NCBI GenBank assembly: GCA_033064195.1
Contig: JARBJD010000245.1
Coordinates: forward strand, 1 to 64,000
Direction of reading: 5' to 3'
Length of the DNA stretch: 64,000 nucleotides
DNA from: Blattamonas nauphoetae
Lineage: Eukaryota > Preaxostyla > Oxymonadida
Below, piece by piece: positions 29,774 through 41,995 of the stretch. Numbering within the stretch: the stretch's first letter is position 1; each line of letters begins with the position of its first letter. The translations under genes and the position numbers were made by a program. The notes under the pieces are model-generated. The model worked only from the letters and a program-made list of their open reading frames with translations, ran no database searches and was not told where the DNA came from.

Positions 29774-32620
29774 AGAGTTACATCCAATGCGCGATCAAGT
29801 TGTGAGTTTCATTGTATTGTTGATACGCTAGTCACCAAGGGGATGATCCTCACCATTTCACAAGTTCTATCAAAATTTAAGAGAGAGAAACAATAAAAGA
29901 AGAAGAGCAAACCAGAGTTACATCCAATGCGCGATCAAGTTGTGAGTTTCATTGTATTGTTGATACGCTAGTCACCAAGGGGATGATCCTCACCATTTCA
30001 CAAGTTCTATCAAAATTTAAGAGAGAGAAACAATAAAAGAAGAAGAGCAAACCAGAGTTACATCCAATGCGCGATCAAGTTGTGAGTTTCATTGTATTGT
30101 TGATACGCTAGTCACCAAGGGGATGATCCTCACCATTTCACAAGTTCTATCAAAATTTAAGAGAGAGAAACAATAAAAGAAGAAGAGCAAACCAGAGTTA
30201 CATCCAATGCGCGATCAAGTTGTGAGTTTCATTGTATTGTTGATACGCTAGTCACCAAGGGGATGATCCTCACCATTTCACAAGTTCTATCAAAATTTAA
30301 GAGAGAGAAACAATAAAAGAAGAAGAGCAAACCAGAGTTACATCCAATGCGCGATCAAGTTGTGAGTTTCATTGTATTGTTGATACGCTAGTCACCAAGG
30401 GGATGATCCTCACCATTTCACAAGTTCTATCAAAATTTAAGAGAGAGAAACAATAAAAGAAGAAGAGCAAACCAGAGTTACATCCAATGCGCGATCAAGT
30501 TGTGAGTTTCATTGTATTGTTGATACGCTAGTCACCAAGGGGATGATCCTCACCATTTCACAAGTTCTATCAAAATTTAAGAGAGAGAAACAATAAAAGA
30601 AGAAGAGCAAACCAGAGTTACATCCAATGCGCGATCAAGTTGTGAGTTTCATTGTATTGTTGATACGCTAGTCACCAAGGGATGATCCTCACCATTTCAC
30701 AAGTTCTATCAAAATTTAAGAGAGAGAAACAATAAAAGAAGAAGAGCAAACCAGAGTTACATCCAATGCGCGATCAAGTTGTGAGTTTCATTGTATTGTT
30801 GATACGCTAGTCACCAAGGGGATGATCCTCACCATTTCACAAGTTCTATCAAAATTTAAGAGAGAGAAACAATAAAAGAAGAAGAGCAAACCAGAGTTAC
30901 ATCCAATGCGCGATCAAGTTGTGAGTTTCATTGTATTGTTGATACGCTAGTCACCAAGGGGATGATCCTCACCATTTCACAAGTTCTATCAAAATTTAAG
31001 AGAGAGAAACAATAAAAGAAGAAGAGCAAACCAGAGTTACATCCAATGCGCGATCAAGTTGTGAGTTTCATTGTATTGTTGATACGCTAGTCACCAAGGG
31101 GATGATCCTCACCATTTCACAAGTTCTATCAAAATTTAAGAGAGAGAAACAATAAAAGAAGAAGAGCAAACCAGAGTTACATCCAATGCGCGATCAAGTT
31201 GTGAGTTTCATTGTATTGTTGATACGCTAGTCACCAAGGGGATGATCCTCACCATTTCACAAGTTCTATCAAAATTTAAGAGAGAGAAACAATAAAAGAA
31301 GAAGAGCAAACCAGAGTTACATCCAATGCGCGATCAAGTTGTGAGTTTCATTGTATTGTTGATACGCTAGTCACCAAGGGGATGATCCTCACCATTTCAC
31401 AAGTTCTATCAAAATTTAAGAGAGAGAAACAATAAAAGAAGAAGAGCAAACCAGAGTTACATCCAATGCGCGATCAAGTTGTGAGTTTCATTGTATTGTT
31501 GATACGCTAGTCACCAAGGGGATGATCCTCACCATTTCACAAGTTCTATCAAAATTTAAGAGAGAGAAACAATAAAAGAAGAAGAGCAAACCAGAGTTAC
31601 ATCCAATGCGCGATCAAGTTGTGAGTTTCATTGTATTGTTGATACGCTAGTCACCAAGGGGATGATCCTCACCATTTCACAAGTTCTATCAAAATTTAAG
31701 AGAGAGAAACAATAAAAGAAGAAGAGCAAACCAGAGTTACATCCAATGCGCGATCAAGTTGTGAGTTTCATTGTATTGTTGATACGCTAGTCACCAAGGG
31801 GATGATCCTCACCATTTCACAAGTTCTATCAAAATTTAAGAGAGAGAAACAATAAAAGAAGAAGAGCAAACCAGAGTTACATCCAATGCGCGATCAAGTT
31901 GTGAGTTTCATTGTATTGTTGATACGCTAGTCACCAAGGGGATGATCCTCACCATTTCACAAGTTCTATCAAAATTTAAGAGAGAGAAACAATAAAAGAA
32001 GAAGAGCAAACCAGAGTTACATCCAATGCGCGATCAAGTTGTGAGTTTCATTGTATTGTTGATACGCTAGTCACCAAGGGGATGATCCTCACCATTTCAC
32101 AAGTTCTATCAAAATTTAAGAGAGAGAAACAATAAAAGAAGAAGAGCAAACCAGAGTTACATCCAATGCGCGATCAAGTTGTGAGTTTCATTGTATTGTT
32201 GATACGCTAGTCACCAAGGGGATGATCCTCACCATTTCACAAGTTCTATCAAAATTTAAGAGAGAGAAACAATAAAAGAAGAAGAGCAAACCAGAGTTAC
32301 ATCCAATGCGCGATCAAGTTGTGAGTTTCATTGTATTGTTGATACGCTAGTCACCAAGGGGATGATCCTCACCATTTCACAAGTTCTATCAAAATTTAAG
32401 AGAGAGAAACAATAAAAGAAGAAGAGCAAACCAGAGTTACATCCAATGCGCGATCAAGTTGTGAGTTTCATTGTATTGTTGATACGCTAGTCACCAAGGG
32501 GATGATCCTCACCATTTCACAAGTTCTATCAAAATTTAAGAGAGAGAAACAATAAAAGAAGAAGAGCAAACCAGAGTTACATCCAATGCGCGATCAAGTT
32601 GTGAGTTTCATTGTATTGTT
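29774..32620 (+). repeat. 140 bp tandem array, left arm (20 units plus a partial)
   Basis: Units begin GAGTTACATCCAATGCGCG and repeat every 140 bp. One unit (near 30680) is 139 bp because one G of GGGG is missing. The units are otherwise essentially identical. There is no open frame. The same unit occurs inverted in the right arm. Confidence 0.97.
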
Positions 32621-32666
32621 GGTTTCCTCTGTGCACTTTTTTAAAATTATGATTTGATCCTCTTTG

Positions 32667-34493
32667 ATGACTCATTTCCGAATCAACGAGTACACCCCTC
32701 ATCTGGGACAGTCTTTTGACTCTTCAGATGATGCTCGGCAAATCTTTTGGTTATATGCGTCCTCACATCGTTTTTCCCCTAAATTCAAGCTCCGAACTTC
32801 GCAGAAAACCGTTCTGGAAACTCCAAAACCGAACACTCTTACGATTACATGTGCAACAGAAGGATGTGGTTTCAAAGCGTGGATTCAAGAGGATCAGACA
32901 AAAAAGTGGATCCTTCGTAAACTAAACGAAGAACATAAAAATGCTCCCTGCGGAAAGCCGGCAAAAATTCCAACGACCATCCTCTCGAAAACAATTGCAG
33001 ACAACGCCCCCAGTTCTGTTTTGTGTTCTTGTCGTGCAACACAAGAAATTGTGAAAACTCAATTCGGAGCATCTGTGTCACTTGAAAGTGCTCGACTCGT
33101 CAAAAATGATGTGAAAGCTCAGCGAACAATTCCAAAGAGCGAAGAATGGAGTCGTTTAGAATCAGTTCTGAAAGAACTCTGCTGTGAAAACAATGAAAGT
33201 AACTATCAAATCAATTCAAACGACAGTCATTTTGTCTCTTGCTTCATAACCACACCGAAAGCTGATACAATTCTGCAGAACTGCCTTCCTCTCATTTGTG
33301 TTGATGCTACTTGGTTCAGATGGGAATTCAAACAGTGCCTCTTTCTCATGACAACCGTTGATGCTCTCAACCATGTCCACATTCTTGCCCTTGGAATCGC
33401 ATCAGGAGAAACTTTTTTGAATTGGAGTGGGTTTTTCAGGTTCACTCTTCAGAATATCCCGTCTTTGAAAAATCCTATCACGATTATCAGCGATCGAGGA
33501 TCAGCTCTTGTTCCAGCTATTCTCACCTCGTTCCCGAACCATGATCATCACTATTGTGTGTATCATCTCTCGAACAATCTCAAGCATCACCTTGATGGTC
33601 AAGACAAAATAAAAATCGAAGATGCAGTCTCGTCTCTGTTTTTGGCTTCAAGAGCGGAAACATCTCTCGAACATCCACAAATCATGATGAAGTTAGCTGA
33701 AAGAAACCCTGAAGCATACACATACCTTGACAGTATCGACAAATCCAAATGGACAGTATCACATTTTCGTCTCCCATGTTTTGGGAGAATAACCAGTCAA
33801 ACTGTTGAGATTCAGAACGCTCGGCTCCTTCCATTTCGAGATCTCCTTCCGTCTTCCTTTTTCACACATTTTTACATTCAATTTCTCGAAACCCACCTCA
33901 AGTTCTGGGATGAGATTGCTGGTCTGACCACTGACATTCCTGTGACATCCACATCGCTTGTTCACTCCCAACAACTAAAAGCAACCTCGTTAAATGCGGT
34001 TCATGTGGATGGAGGTGATTATCAAGTCTATTCTTTGGATAAGAATGAAGGGATGCCAGTGAAGCTGAAACAAGGCGTACTCAACTGCGAATGTGATTGG
34101 TTTAAGTTAAGAACCCTCCCATGTCAACATACTCTGGCAGTTTGTATGAAATTCGGTCTCAGTTCCACTCTGAACTATCCACTCTTTCTTCAAACACAAT
34201 CTCTGAAGAACATTGCTGCAGCCAATCCAGTGGCTGTCTGTCTCAATCTCCAACAATTCGAGATTGGTTCTCTTCAACCACCAAAACTTCAATACGAACA
34301 AACACAAAAACATCGAATTCTAAGCCAAGGTGAATGGGAAAAGCCTATTGAGAAGAAGAAAAGAACAGAATCGAGCAAAGATCGCTCAAATTCAGACAAA
34401 AAAGAGAAAAAAAGGAAGGAAAGAACGAAGAAAGAGAAGATCAATCATGAAGAGAAGAAGAAAGATTCTGAAAACACAGTGACAAAATTTTGA
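32667..34493 (+). CDS. MULE transposase
   Basis: A 608-residue transposase; the start is taken at the ATG of MTHFRINEYTP. An N-terminal zinc-binding DNA-binding domain (about 60-95) shows C-ATEG-C and a later H/C pair, as in Mutator/FAR1 proteins. The MULE catalytic core has D213 in CVDATWF, D276 in IISDRGS, the CVYH motif near residue 297, and the expected glutamate in QTVEIQN (E381). A SWIM zinc finger follows (CECDWFKLRTLPCQH, residues 474-488). The C-terminal 70 residues are lysine/glutamate rich, probably a nuclear localisation tail. It is uninterrupted, so it may be active. It would cut at the inverted ends and make 9 bp duplications. Confidence 0.93.
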   Translation: MTHFRINEYTPHLGQSFDSSDDARQIFWLYASSHRFSPKFKLRTSQKTVLETPKPNTLTITCATEGCGFKAWIQEDQTKKWILRKLNEEHKNAPCGKPAKIPTTILSKTIADNAPSSVLCSCRATQEIVKTQFGASVSLESARLVKNDVKAQRTIPKSEEWSRLESVLKELCCENNESNYQINSNDSHFVSCFITTPKADTILQNCLPLICVDATWFRWEFKQCLFLMTTVDALNHVHILALGIASGETFLNWSGFFRFTLQNIPSLKNPITIISDRGSALVPAILTSFPNHDHHYCVYHLSNNLKHHLDGQDKIKIEDAVSSLFLASRAETSLEHPQIMMKLAERNPEAYTYLDSIDKSKWTVSHFRLPCFGRITSQTVEIQNARLLPFRDLLPSSFFTHFYIQFLETHLKFWDEIAGLTTDIPVTSTSLVHSQQLKATSLNAVHVDGGDYQVYSLDKNEGMPVKLKQGVLNCECDWFKLRTLPCQHTLAVCMKFGLSSTLNYPLFLQTQSLKNIAAANPVAVCLNLQQFEIGSLQPPKLQYEQTQKHRILSQGEWEKPIEKKKRTESSKDRSNSDKKEKKRKERTKKEKINHEEKKKDSENTVTKF

Positions 34494-35230
34494 GCCAAAA
34501 TCAGCTCGAACAAGTACAAAAAAAGAAGAAAGAAAAGAATTACAACCATTTCACTCTCCATTTACTCAAAATTATGCTTTGCTAAACAAGACTAATTAGA
34601 AATGGTAAACCAGAAGGTTCCTACCAATAAGACATCGTTGGTCCAGTAAATGATTGGCAGCTTGGCGGAAACAGTGTCGTCATCAGTGTTACTCGGAGCG
34701 AATGGCCACCATGGGCTTCAAACTCCGCACCTAGACACATTATTCCTACGCCCCAAACGAGATGGGCTTCGAACCCTGAACCGCGGAGTTTCACGTCGAG
34801 GAGAACCTTAAGGTCTAGCCCTTTCTGATCAGGCTTTCTTAAAGAAGTGTCTACTTTCAGGCACCTTTATACCCAAATTCAACAAATGTGATTAAGGGAA
34901 GATCATTCAACCTGTTAAAGATCGAGAGAAACGATGTGCCATAAAGTGAGGAGATATGAAGAAAAGAGAGGAAGTGGGAGATGGAGAATGAAGTGATATG
35001 AAGCAGAAGTCTTCGAATAAATCAGTAAAAACCAAAGCTTGTGGGATAAAAAGTGGAAAAAAATGCTAGGGAACAGGAAGACACCAACAAGAGGTGAGAT
35101 TATTGACACTCAGGTTTGTATTTCTCTCTGCATTGATTCTCCGTCTCTAATTTGAATAGATCGTGCGGAATGGTGAGGCTCTATTGGACAGAGATATGTG
35201 AGCCAGCAAGACGGCCTAAGTCACAACGTG
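34494..35230. other. MULE interior, non-coding 3' side
   Basis: There is no gene. 34730-34800 includes GGGCTTCGAACCC, which resembles a tRNA B-box or the double-hairpin core, but no full tRNA folds. The last part (35160-35230) is a diverged edge of the 140 bp array. Confidence 0.5.
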
Positions 35231-36235
35231 GTCGCGCATTGGATGTAACTCTGGTTTGCTCTTCTTCTTTTATTGTTTCTCTCTCTTAAATTTTGATAGA
35301 ACTTGTGAAATGGTGAGGATCATCCCCTTGGTGACTAGCGTATCAACAATACAATGAAACTCACAACTTGATCGCGCATTGGATGTAACTCTGGTTTGCT
35401 CTTCTTCTTTTATTGTTTCTCTCTCTTAAATTTTGATAGAACTTGTGAAATGGTGAGGATCATCCCCTTGGTGACTAGCGTATCAACAATACAATGAAAC
35501 TCACAACTTGATCGCGCATTGGATGTAACTCTGGTTTGCTCTTCTTCTTTTATTGTTTCTCTCTCTTAAATTTTGATAGAACTTGTGAAATGGTGAGGAT
35601 CATCCCCTTGGTGACTAGCGTATCAACAATACAATGAAACTCACAACTTGATCGCGCATTGGATGTAACTCTGGTTTGCTCTTCTTCTTTTATTGTTTCT
35701 CTCTCTTAAATTTTGATAGAACTTGTGAAATGGTGAGGATCATCCCCTTGGTGACTAGCGTATCAACAATACAATGAAACTCACAACTTGATCGCGCATT
35801 GGATGTAACTCTGGTTTGCTCTTCTTCTTTTATTGTTTCTCTCTCTTAAATTTTGATAGAACTTGTGAAATGGTGAGGATCATCCCCTTGGTGACTAGCG
35901 TATCAACAATACAATGAAACTCACAACTTGATCGCGCATTGGATGTAACTCTGGTTTGCTCTTCTTCTTTTATTGTTTCTCTCTCTTAAATTTTGATAGA
36001 ACTTGTGAAATGGTGAGGATCATCCCCTTGGTGACTAGCGTATCAACAATACAATGAAACTCACAACTTGATCGCGCATTGGATGTAACTCTGGTTTGCT
36101 CTTCTTCTTTTATTGTTTCTCTCTCTTAAATTTTGATAGAACTTGTGAAATGGTGAGGATCATCCCCTTGGTGACTAGCGTATCAACAATACAATGAAAC
36201 TCACAACTTGATCGCGCATTGGATGTAACTCTTGT
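35231..36235 (-). repeat. 140 bp tandem array, right arm (7 units plus a partial)
   Basis: Inverted relative to the left array, same unit and phase, ending at the same junction with the unique terminal part (ATCCAATGCGCG edge). It has seven units against twenty on the left. Confidence 0.97.
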
Positions 36236-36726
36236 TTTCTCTTTCGCATTCCATCTCGCGTTCTCTTATATACCTTTTGCACAGGCCGTCCAGTCACTCT
36301 TATTAACTCACCTCTATTTTCAACTCTACTTCTGAGCAGTCGTTTTCCGTAAGCACCTTGGCCCTTCCACTCCCTATTTCTACTTTCTTTCTACCACCAT
36401 CTTGCTCTTTTCTTCTTCTATTCTCTCTTTTTATCTTTCGTCATGATCTTTCCATCCCTCTGTCTTGGACCGTGTTTGTAGTTCATTTTTCCTCGTTTAT
36501 TGGGTTTTGTATCTCATGAACTCTTTTCTGATTGGTTTTCAGGCTTTTCCTAAAATCCAGAATTTTGGACACCTAACCTCCTATTTTGGCAGACAGGTGT
36601 CCAGAATCTGGGGGTGTCCAAATCCTGGGAATTTTTTCGAAAATTGATCCAAAATTTTGGACACCTTTGACAGGTGTCCACTTTTCTGGAAAAGAGATCT
36701 TAGGTGTCCAAAATTTTGGACAGCTC
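36236..36726 (-). repeat. MULE right terminal repeat, unique part
   Basis: Inverted copy of the left end with a distinct block near the tip (a second AAATTTTGGATC segment) that is also present in the right end of the second MULE, so left and right ends are distinguishable. Confidence 0.8.
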
Positions 36727-37029
36727 TTTCTTTTTTCCACGACCACCGTGAATGGAGCTCTTTATGTGCATTTTTTAGAGCACATCACGAGAAAAGAGTT
36801 GAAAAGAACTCCTTTAGTTAATGTATTTCTGTCGAAGTTTCACACAGAAGAAAATACTCGTAAATCACAATCAGAAATGTCTGAATTGAGAGATCTATAG
36901 CACAAAAAATAGAAAATTCTGACATAAACATGAATTGGCTATGTGTAAGACATTGATGAAAAAATCAGTGCTGGTCACACCTTCGATACAGAGAAAACCT
37001 GCGGGGACAGAATTAGTTCACCCCCTATA

Positions 37030-37439
37030 ACTTGATCGAAGAGTGAGATACATCCTTGCCGCAGATCATCAGCCGTGATCGAATCCTGCAATATCACTCT
37101 CCAATCTGATGTGGTGGAGGTTGGAACAATGATCTCATCACCCTCCAGATGTACTTGGTCCAACACTGTCTGGACATTGATTCGCCTCCTTCTCATTTCA
37201 TATTGCAGAACTTGCTTGGAAATTTGGATATACTGACGATCATTGGCATTAATTGTGAGTAGATTGGTCGTGGATGCAAGAGATGAAGAATCAGTTGAAT
37301 AACTGACGCCAGTTCTGATGATGGTTTTGTTTGAAGAATCTTCCATGTGGGAATCAGAAATACACGTGCAATCAGATTTTATGACTTGAGTCGATTGTGA
37401 ATCAGTCAGATTTCTCTTCTGTTTATGCTTGGGAGGCAT
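37030..37439 (-). pseudogene. MPPKHK-family pseudogene, upstream piece
   Basis: Begins MPPKHKQKRNLTDSQSTQV and runs about 136 codons like the intact copy at 50855, then stops at the TA-targeting element. It lies 245 bp downstream of the AP-2 alpha stop on the same strand, which is the arrangement repeated in the 50-64 kb array. Confidence 0.85.
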
Positions 37440-37684
37440 GTTAGACGGATCTGTCCCTTTCTTTCTTCTCATTCTCATCTCAACTTCAGGGGAGGAATAA
37501 AATCGCCCCAGGTTTCCCTTCTGAGGAACAGTTTCGGAAGAATGTGTCGCTATGAACTCCTCCTTCAGACAGTCAAAATTATCGATGATGTGGACGTGAA
37601 AAAGAAAGAACAAATCAAAGGCTGACTAGCTGGCTGGCTGTATGTGAGTATGTATGGATGTATTGACAGGGTGAGGGTGAGTGA

Positions 37685-40600
37685 CTAGAGATCTGATATT
37701 TGGCCGATCATCCAATCACTGAGACCATTGACAACCTCTGGAGATGGGGATGCATAATCAAAAGCAACATTGACATTCCCATTGTCCATGTGTGGCTGGA
37801 GCGTGAGAAGCACTGGGATGGGTGTCTTGTTCTTGAGAGCAAGAGCGGAGACGAGGCAGATCACCTGCTTGTTGCTGGAGTACCCAGGAAGCAGATGGAA
37901 GTGGTATGTCGACTGCAGAAGGCCGATGATCGACTGGAGAAGGGCGGGATTGAGTGGGGAGCGAGTGGAGATGATTTTGTGGGTGGCGCGGTTCGGCTGC
38001 TGCTTGAATTGGTTCCACATGTTGTTGTAGATTTCAGACGAGGGTGCGGGCGAGGGAACAGAGAAGAATGACGTGGGGGGAGATGGGAGGAAGAACGACG
38101 CGTTCGTTGTCTGCAGACCTTGGATGTACGAGAAGGTGAGGATGGGCGGGTTGGTGAATCCACCCTGCGCCAGTAGCACAATGTTGAGCATGAGTGGAGT
38201 GGAGGAGATCTGATTCCCAGCCATCGGCTGCAGTTGAACGGTGAGGGCGGATTCGGGCGGAGCAAGCGGGTGACTCGTGTCCACAGCGACTGAGACTGAG
38301 CAGAGGAGGTTCGTCGTCTTGTTTGTGAAGGCCAGCTGGGCCCTTCCTTCGCCAGCTGTGTACTGATGCTTCACATGAACTCCGACATCCTGGTTCTCCC
38401 ACAGCAATCCCTGTCCCGACACGAGAAGTGACAGAACTCTCTCTTTGTTCATTGGTGCCTGTGCGACCGGCTGAGTTGGGCCTGGTCCGAATGAACCGAA
38501 CAGAGACGAGATCAAGTCTGTGTTCGACTGTTCTGGCTGAGTCGTCGGCGATGCCTGCTTCTGAGACGAGCCCATGTCCAGCAGCATGTCCCCAAAGTCA
38601 ATCAGAGTGTCATCCTTGCTTGCCTCAGGTTCAGATGGCTTCGACGGCGCTGGCTGGCCAGGCTGGCTTGAGATCAGCGGAGACGCGGTCGGTGTTGGCG
38701 AGGGTGGCTGTTCAATGTTGATCTCAGCCTCATCGTCCTCCCAATCAGCCTGCTTCAGAAGACCCTTCAGATGGTGCGACTCCCTCACCACAACCCCCTT
38801 CTCCTCCTCCTTCTTCTTCAGGTCCTTCAGCAAAATCGACTCCTTCACTGGGAATGTGGGGATGTTCAGAAACACAGCCGGTGCCTCTTCCGCCGTGTCT
38901 TTGATGAGCGCCCTGAAGCCGAGTGCCGTCTCCTGCGAGTCGCTATTCCAGTCTCCTCTGTGCCTTTCCAGCTCTTCCTCCACAACTGTCCGCGTCGATG
39001 GGTGGCGGACTCCGATTTTGCTCAGAGATGTCAGCAGGACTGACAGGGTCTCGCTGAAGCTGGTCTGTTCGTCCGTTGTCTCGTGCAGGTGCATAATGAT
39101 CGAATTCACGATTTCCTCCGGTGTGGCGATATCAGCAGCAACAAGATTAGACCATTCGCCAAGAATGTACCCACACAGCTTCAGGATGCTGCTGAACACG
39201 TTGATTCCGCGGATTGTCACGGCTGATGTCTCAGCAGCATATTGGTGCATCTTTTCATGAGACGAGATGATCTGGGCGGTTCGCATCCAAATGGAGGATG
39301 GGCAGCTGGGACCTCCCGATTGGAGGAGTCGGAACATCACGTCGACGTACCACTCGATTCCAGACGGGTATTTCTCGGCAAGAATCGCAATTTTGGTCGA
39401 CTAAAATGATAATTTAAGAAGAAAATAAACGAAATTTGAATGTACAGACCAATTCTTCCTTGATCTCTTCTGTCGACGATTCTAGAAAGCTGAGCATGTT
39501 GGCGACGATTGTGCCACTATTGGTCGATGAACACATTTCAAACATCACGTCAATAGCTCTTCGCTTTAGTGACATATCATTCGCCCCAAGCGCCTTTTCC
39601 ACAATCGCCACAAAATTGGGATCGTTTCCAGTATTTTCTGGATCGACAACACACAGTGATGCTGCTGCTTCCAATGATAGATATCGAAGGTCCGGATCAT
39701 TCACAAGCAGAAATGCACGGACATGTTGGAGGGCACGGTTGTACACAGGTAGTTGTTGAGGCATTTTGACTGCGAGATTGATCGATTCAAACAAGACAGC
39801 AATCATCGCGTTTTGCTTTTTAATTGCTTTGGAAGTTTGACTAATAGACACAAAATGTTTGTTGTCGGTGTTTACAATGCGCTTAAGGACAGCAAGAACA
39901 TCTTTAACACATTTTTCATCTGGCAGTTCTCTGTACAATTGGAGGAACTGGAGTCCTTTGATGATCAGCCATGGGGCAGGGATGTGGTTATATACATAGT
40001 CTCCGGTGACACCGTTTGAGATGATCACACGATAAAGAAGAGAGCAGACATGTGGAATAAGTTTGGCGAAGATATTGGGATTTGCAACAGCAAATCCATG
40101 CAGCAATGACATCAAAGCCGTTAATACGCCAGCATCCGTATGTTGAAGGAGAGTTTGAATTCGTTGAATCCACTGTTCGGGTTGGATAGAATCGGGGTTT
40201 TTGCGGTAGAGATGGAGAACACAAAGAGCGGATTTTTTGAGAAGAAAGGTGGAAGATCGTGGATCAGTCAATATCTTAGCAACATTGTTGATCAGGACCT
40301 CAGCTGTATCAGCATTTCCGCAGTTGGCGATGAATGTGAGTGCCAAACACCGGTTGATTCGGTTGTCTGAGGTCAAGTCGTTGAGGAGGGACTGGTTCAT
40401 CAAAAGAAGGAGTTCAGATCTTTCGTTGACGAATGTTGAAAGTGTAAGATAACCCTGATTATTGTGAGAGGAAAGAAAAACGGATACAATCTGTTTGTCT
40501 TCATAATTCTCACTCTGAATCAACTCAATAGCTTCAAGATGACCAAAGTCAGCTGTGAATCCCATGACCGTAATGAACATCAGTTTTAATGAATACTTCC

Positions 40601-40840
40601 GTTTGTTGTACCCGTCCAAGTTCTTCTTGTCCATGTAAACTTCGCGAATATGATGAGCTTCATCAGCAACACGAGTGTACTCTTCTACTCGTGTGCGAGC
40701 TTAAAAAGACCAAGAAAATAAGGAGATTAATGTCACGGATTTCAAAGTAAGAATTTAAAGGACTGTCTCAAGAAGGAGAAGAACAAACTCGCGCGAAGTT
40801 CCGTAATAAAGTTCGTGAGACCACGGTATGGCAGCTCCAT
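37685..40840 (-). CDS. AP2A: AP-2 complex subunit alpha (alpha-adaptin)
   Basis: Large subunit of the clathrin adaptor AP-2, which links plasma-membrane cargo and PIP2 to clathrin. I read three exons: 40840-40789, 40699-39450 and 39400-37685, with introns of 89 and 49 bp, giving 1,005 residues in one frame. Exon 1 gives MELPYRGLTNFITELRA. The trunk matches alpha-adaptin closely (DGYNKRKYSLKLMFI, PAPWLIIKGLQFLQL, LRYLSLEAAASL, ILAEKYPSGIEWYVD). A hinge (about 650-750) carries DDTLIDFGD and an FGSFGPG motif. The last 250 residues form the appendage. At 1,005 residues it is slightly longer than animal alpha-adaptin (about 940-980). It appears intact. Several partial copies of its 3' end lie elsewhere in the window. 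Confidence 0.93.
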
Positions 40841-41008
40841 GGTGTTGGGATGTCACAACAACACGATCAAGCCACAACAAGAATCAATCAAGAAGGCATC
40901 CACACTACCAATCTCAGAAAGGCAGTGAAAGTGTTTTTGATTGTTCATCAAGATGATTGTGATTGTTCCAATCAAAACACACAAATGAAGAGAGTGAAAT
41001 GTTCAAAA

Positions 41009-41910
41009 TTAATCTGATCGCCCTTCTCGCAAATCACGCTTCCTTCTTTCTTCTGCCCGCAGAGCTTTCGCAATTTCATACTGTTTTTCCTCCGATTTGT
41101 TGATGAAAGTTCGTTTAGACAAGAAACTGAGAAAATTCGAAGATCAGTAAGAAATAGATACCCAGCAACTTTGCCCTGACCAGCATCCCTGGCCACTTTC
41201 AACTCTTCATTGAGGTTCTCCTTGTTTTTGTGCTCTTCCCATGCATCACGAGTTGACTGATAAATTGAGACTGGTTTTTTCACTCGGACCTGAGGATATA
41301 TAGAAAATCAAGCGAGATACCCTCATGAGTTCCAATGCTCTCGGTAGATTATATTGGTTTTCATTTGGTTTTTTCCTGGGTATTGTCAGGGTACACGGAG
41401 AAAACAGTCATGAATTAAAAAGATGAACAATACGGTGTTGGATGCGGAAATTGGTGTCTGGGAAGGAAAATCTGGAGGATTTCTTCTTCGGACATGTTTT
41501 TGTGAGGCCATTGGGGTGATGATTCGTTTGAGACGGGTGGAGTGATGTGATGGTGTGTTTCGGGTTTAGACCGCTTCTCAGGAAATTTCTCCACTTCAAT
41601 CGATCGTATGGTTGACCTTCTCCTTGTTTTCTTCTGGAAATGATTGATATATAAACAAAAATTGACAGAATCGATGAAGAGAATACACGTCGCGTGGGCG
41701 TATCAATATCAACTGAATCATCATCATTGTCTTCAAGAGATGGATGAGGTTCATTCTCAGCAGGATTATCATCTTCACTAATGTCAATATCACTTCCACC
41801 AGAATCGACTGGAAAAAAGTCAGAAATCGGTGGAATAGACCTGGTGCAAAATCGTTATCATCTTCTTCGGTATCTGAATCACGATCAAGGTGTTTGGCAA
41901 ACCATTCCAT
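41009..41910 (-). CDS. SWC5: BCNT/Swc5 (CFDP1) chromatin protein
   Basis: Component of SWR1/SRCAP-type complexes that exchange H2A for H2A.Z. I read six exons: 41910-41841, 41808-41687, 41633-41434, 41375-41321, 41289-41162 and 41126-41009, with introns of 32, 53, 58, 31 and 35 bp, giving 230 residues with every phase consistent. The N-terminus is acidic (DRDSDTEEDDNDFAP, ISEDDNPAENE), as in Swc5, followed by a basic stretch (KKTRRRS). The C-terminal 75 residues are a BCNT domain (KKPVSIYQSTRDAWEEHK, then a FLSKRTFI-type segment and a helical basic end). It converges with AP-2 alpha at a distance and diverges from the Atg27-like gene, with 85 bp between the two starts. Confidence 0.85.
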
Positions 41911-41995
41911 TCCAATAGTTCGTGATTTATCTGGTAACGAAAAAAGAAAAAAAAGTACTGGATCTAATCAATCTCTTCATTTTTGGAACCAATCC

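Larger units (their letters stand above)
29281..36726. mobile_element. Complete Mutator-like element (MULE), 7,446 bp
   Basis: The ends are GAGCTGTCCAAAATTTTGG in inverted orientation, and TTTCTTTTT is duplicated exactly on both sides (29272-29280 and 36727-36735), the 9 bp target duplication typical of Mutator elements. Each long inverted end has about 490 bp of unique sequence rich in TGGACACC motifs, followed inward by an array of a 140 bp repeat. A full MULE transposase gene lies between the arrays. The element looks whole and probably young, given its perfect target duplication and near-identical array units. It is inserted in the TA-targeting element. Confidence 0.95.
28064..37027. mobile_element. 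TA-targeting DNA transposon, split by nested insertions
   Basis: Both ends read inward as TAGGGGGTGAACTAATT and then TGTCCCC (28064 on plus, 37027 on minus), with one mismatch in 25 and weaker similarity further in. A TA flanks each side (28062-28063 and 37028-37029). The interrupted gene has intact paralogues in this window whose sequence there reads AAGTTAACTC (55160s) or AAGTGAACTC (51260s), which shows the empty site. Without its own insertions the element is about 1.0 kb. A TA target suggests the Tc1/mariner group, but no transposase is recognisable. Confidence 0.8.

Noticed and set aside
29774-36235. Possible CRISPR-like or rRNA spacer array
   Set aside because: The 140 bp units are contiguous with no unique spacers, are inverted about a transposase gene and lie within a MULE bounded by a target duplication.
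28064-37027. A single 9 kb transposon with the MULE protein as its own transposase
   Set aside because: The MULE has its own terminal repeats and 9 bp duplication inside it, so the outer TA-flanked ends belong to a different, earlier insertion.
38574-39260. 228 aa plus-strand frame
   Set aside because: It lies entirely antisense to the third exon of AP-2 alpha, whose frame is conserved.
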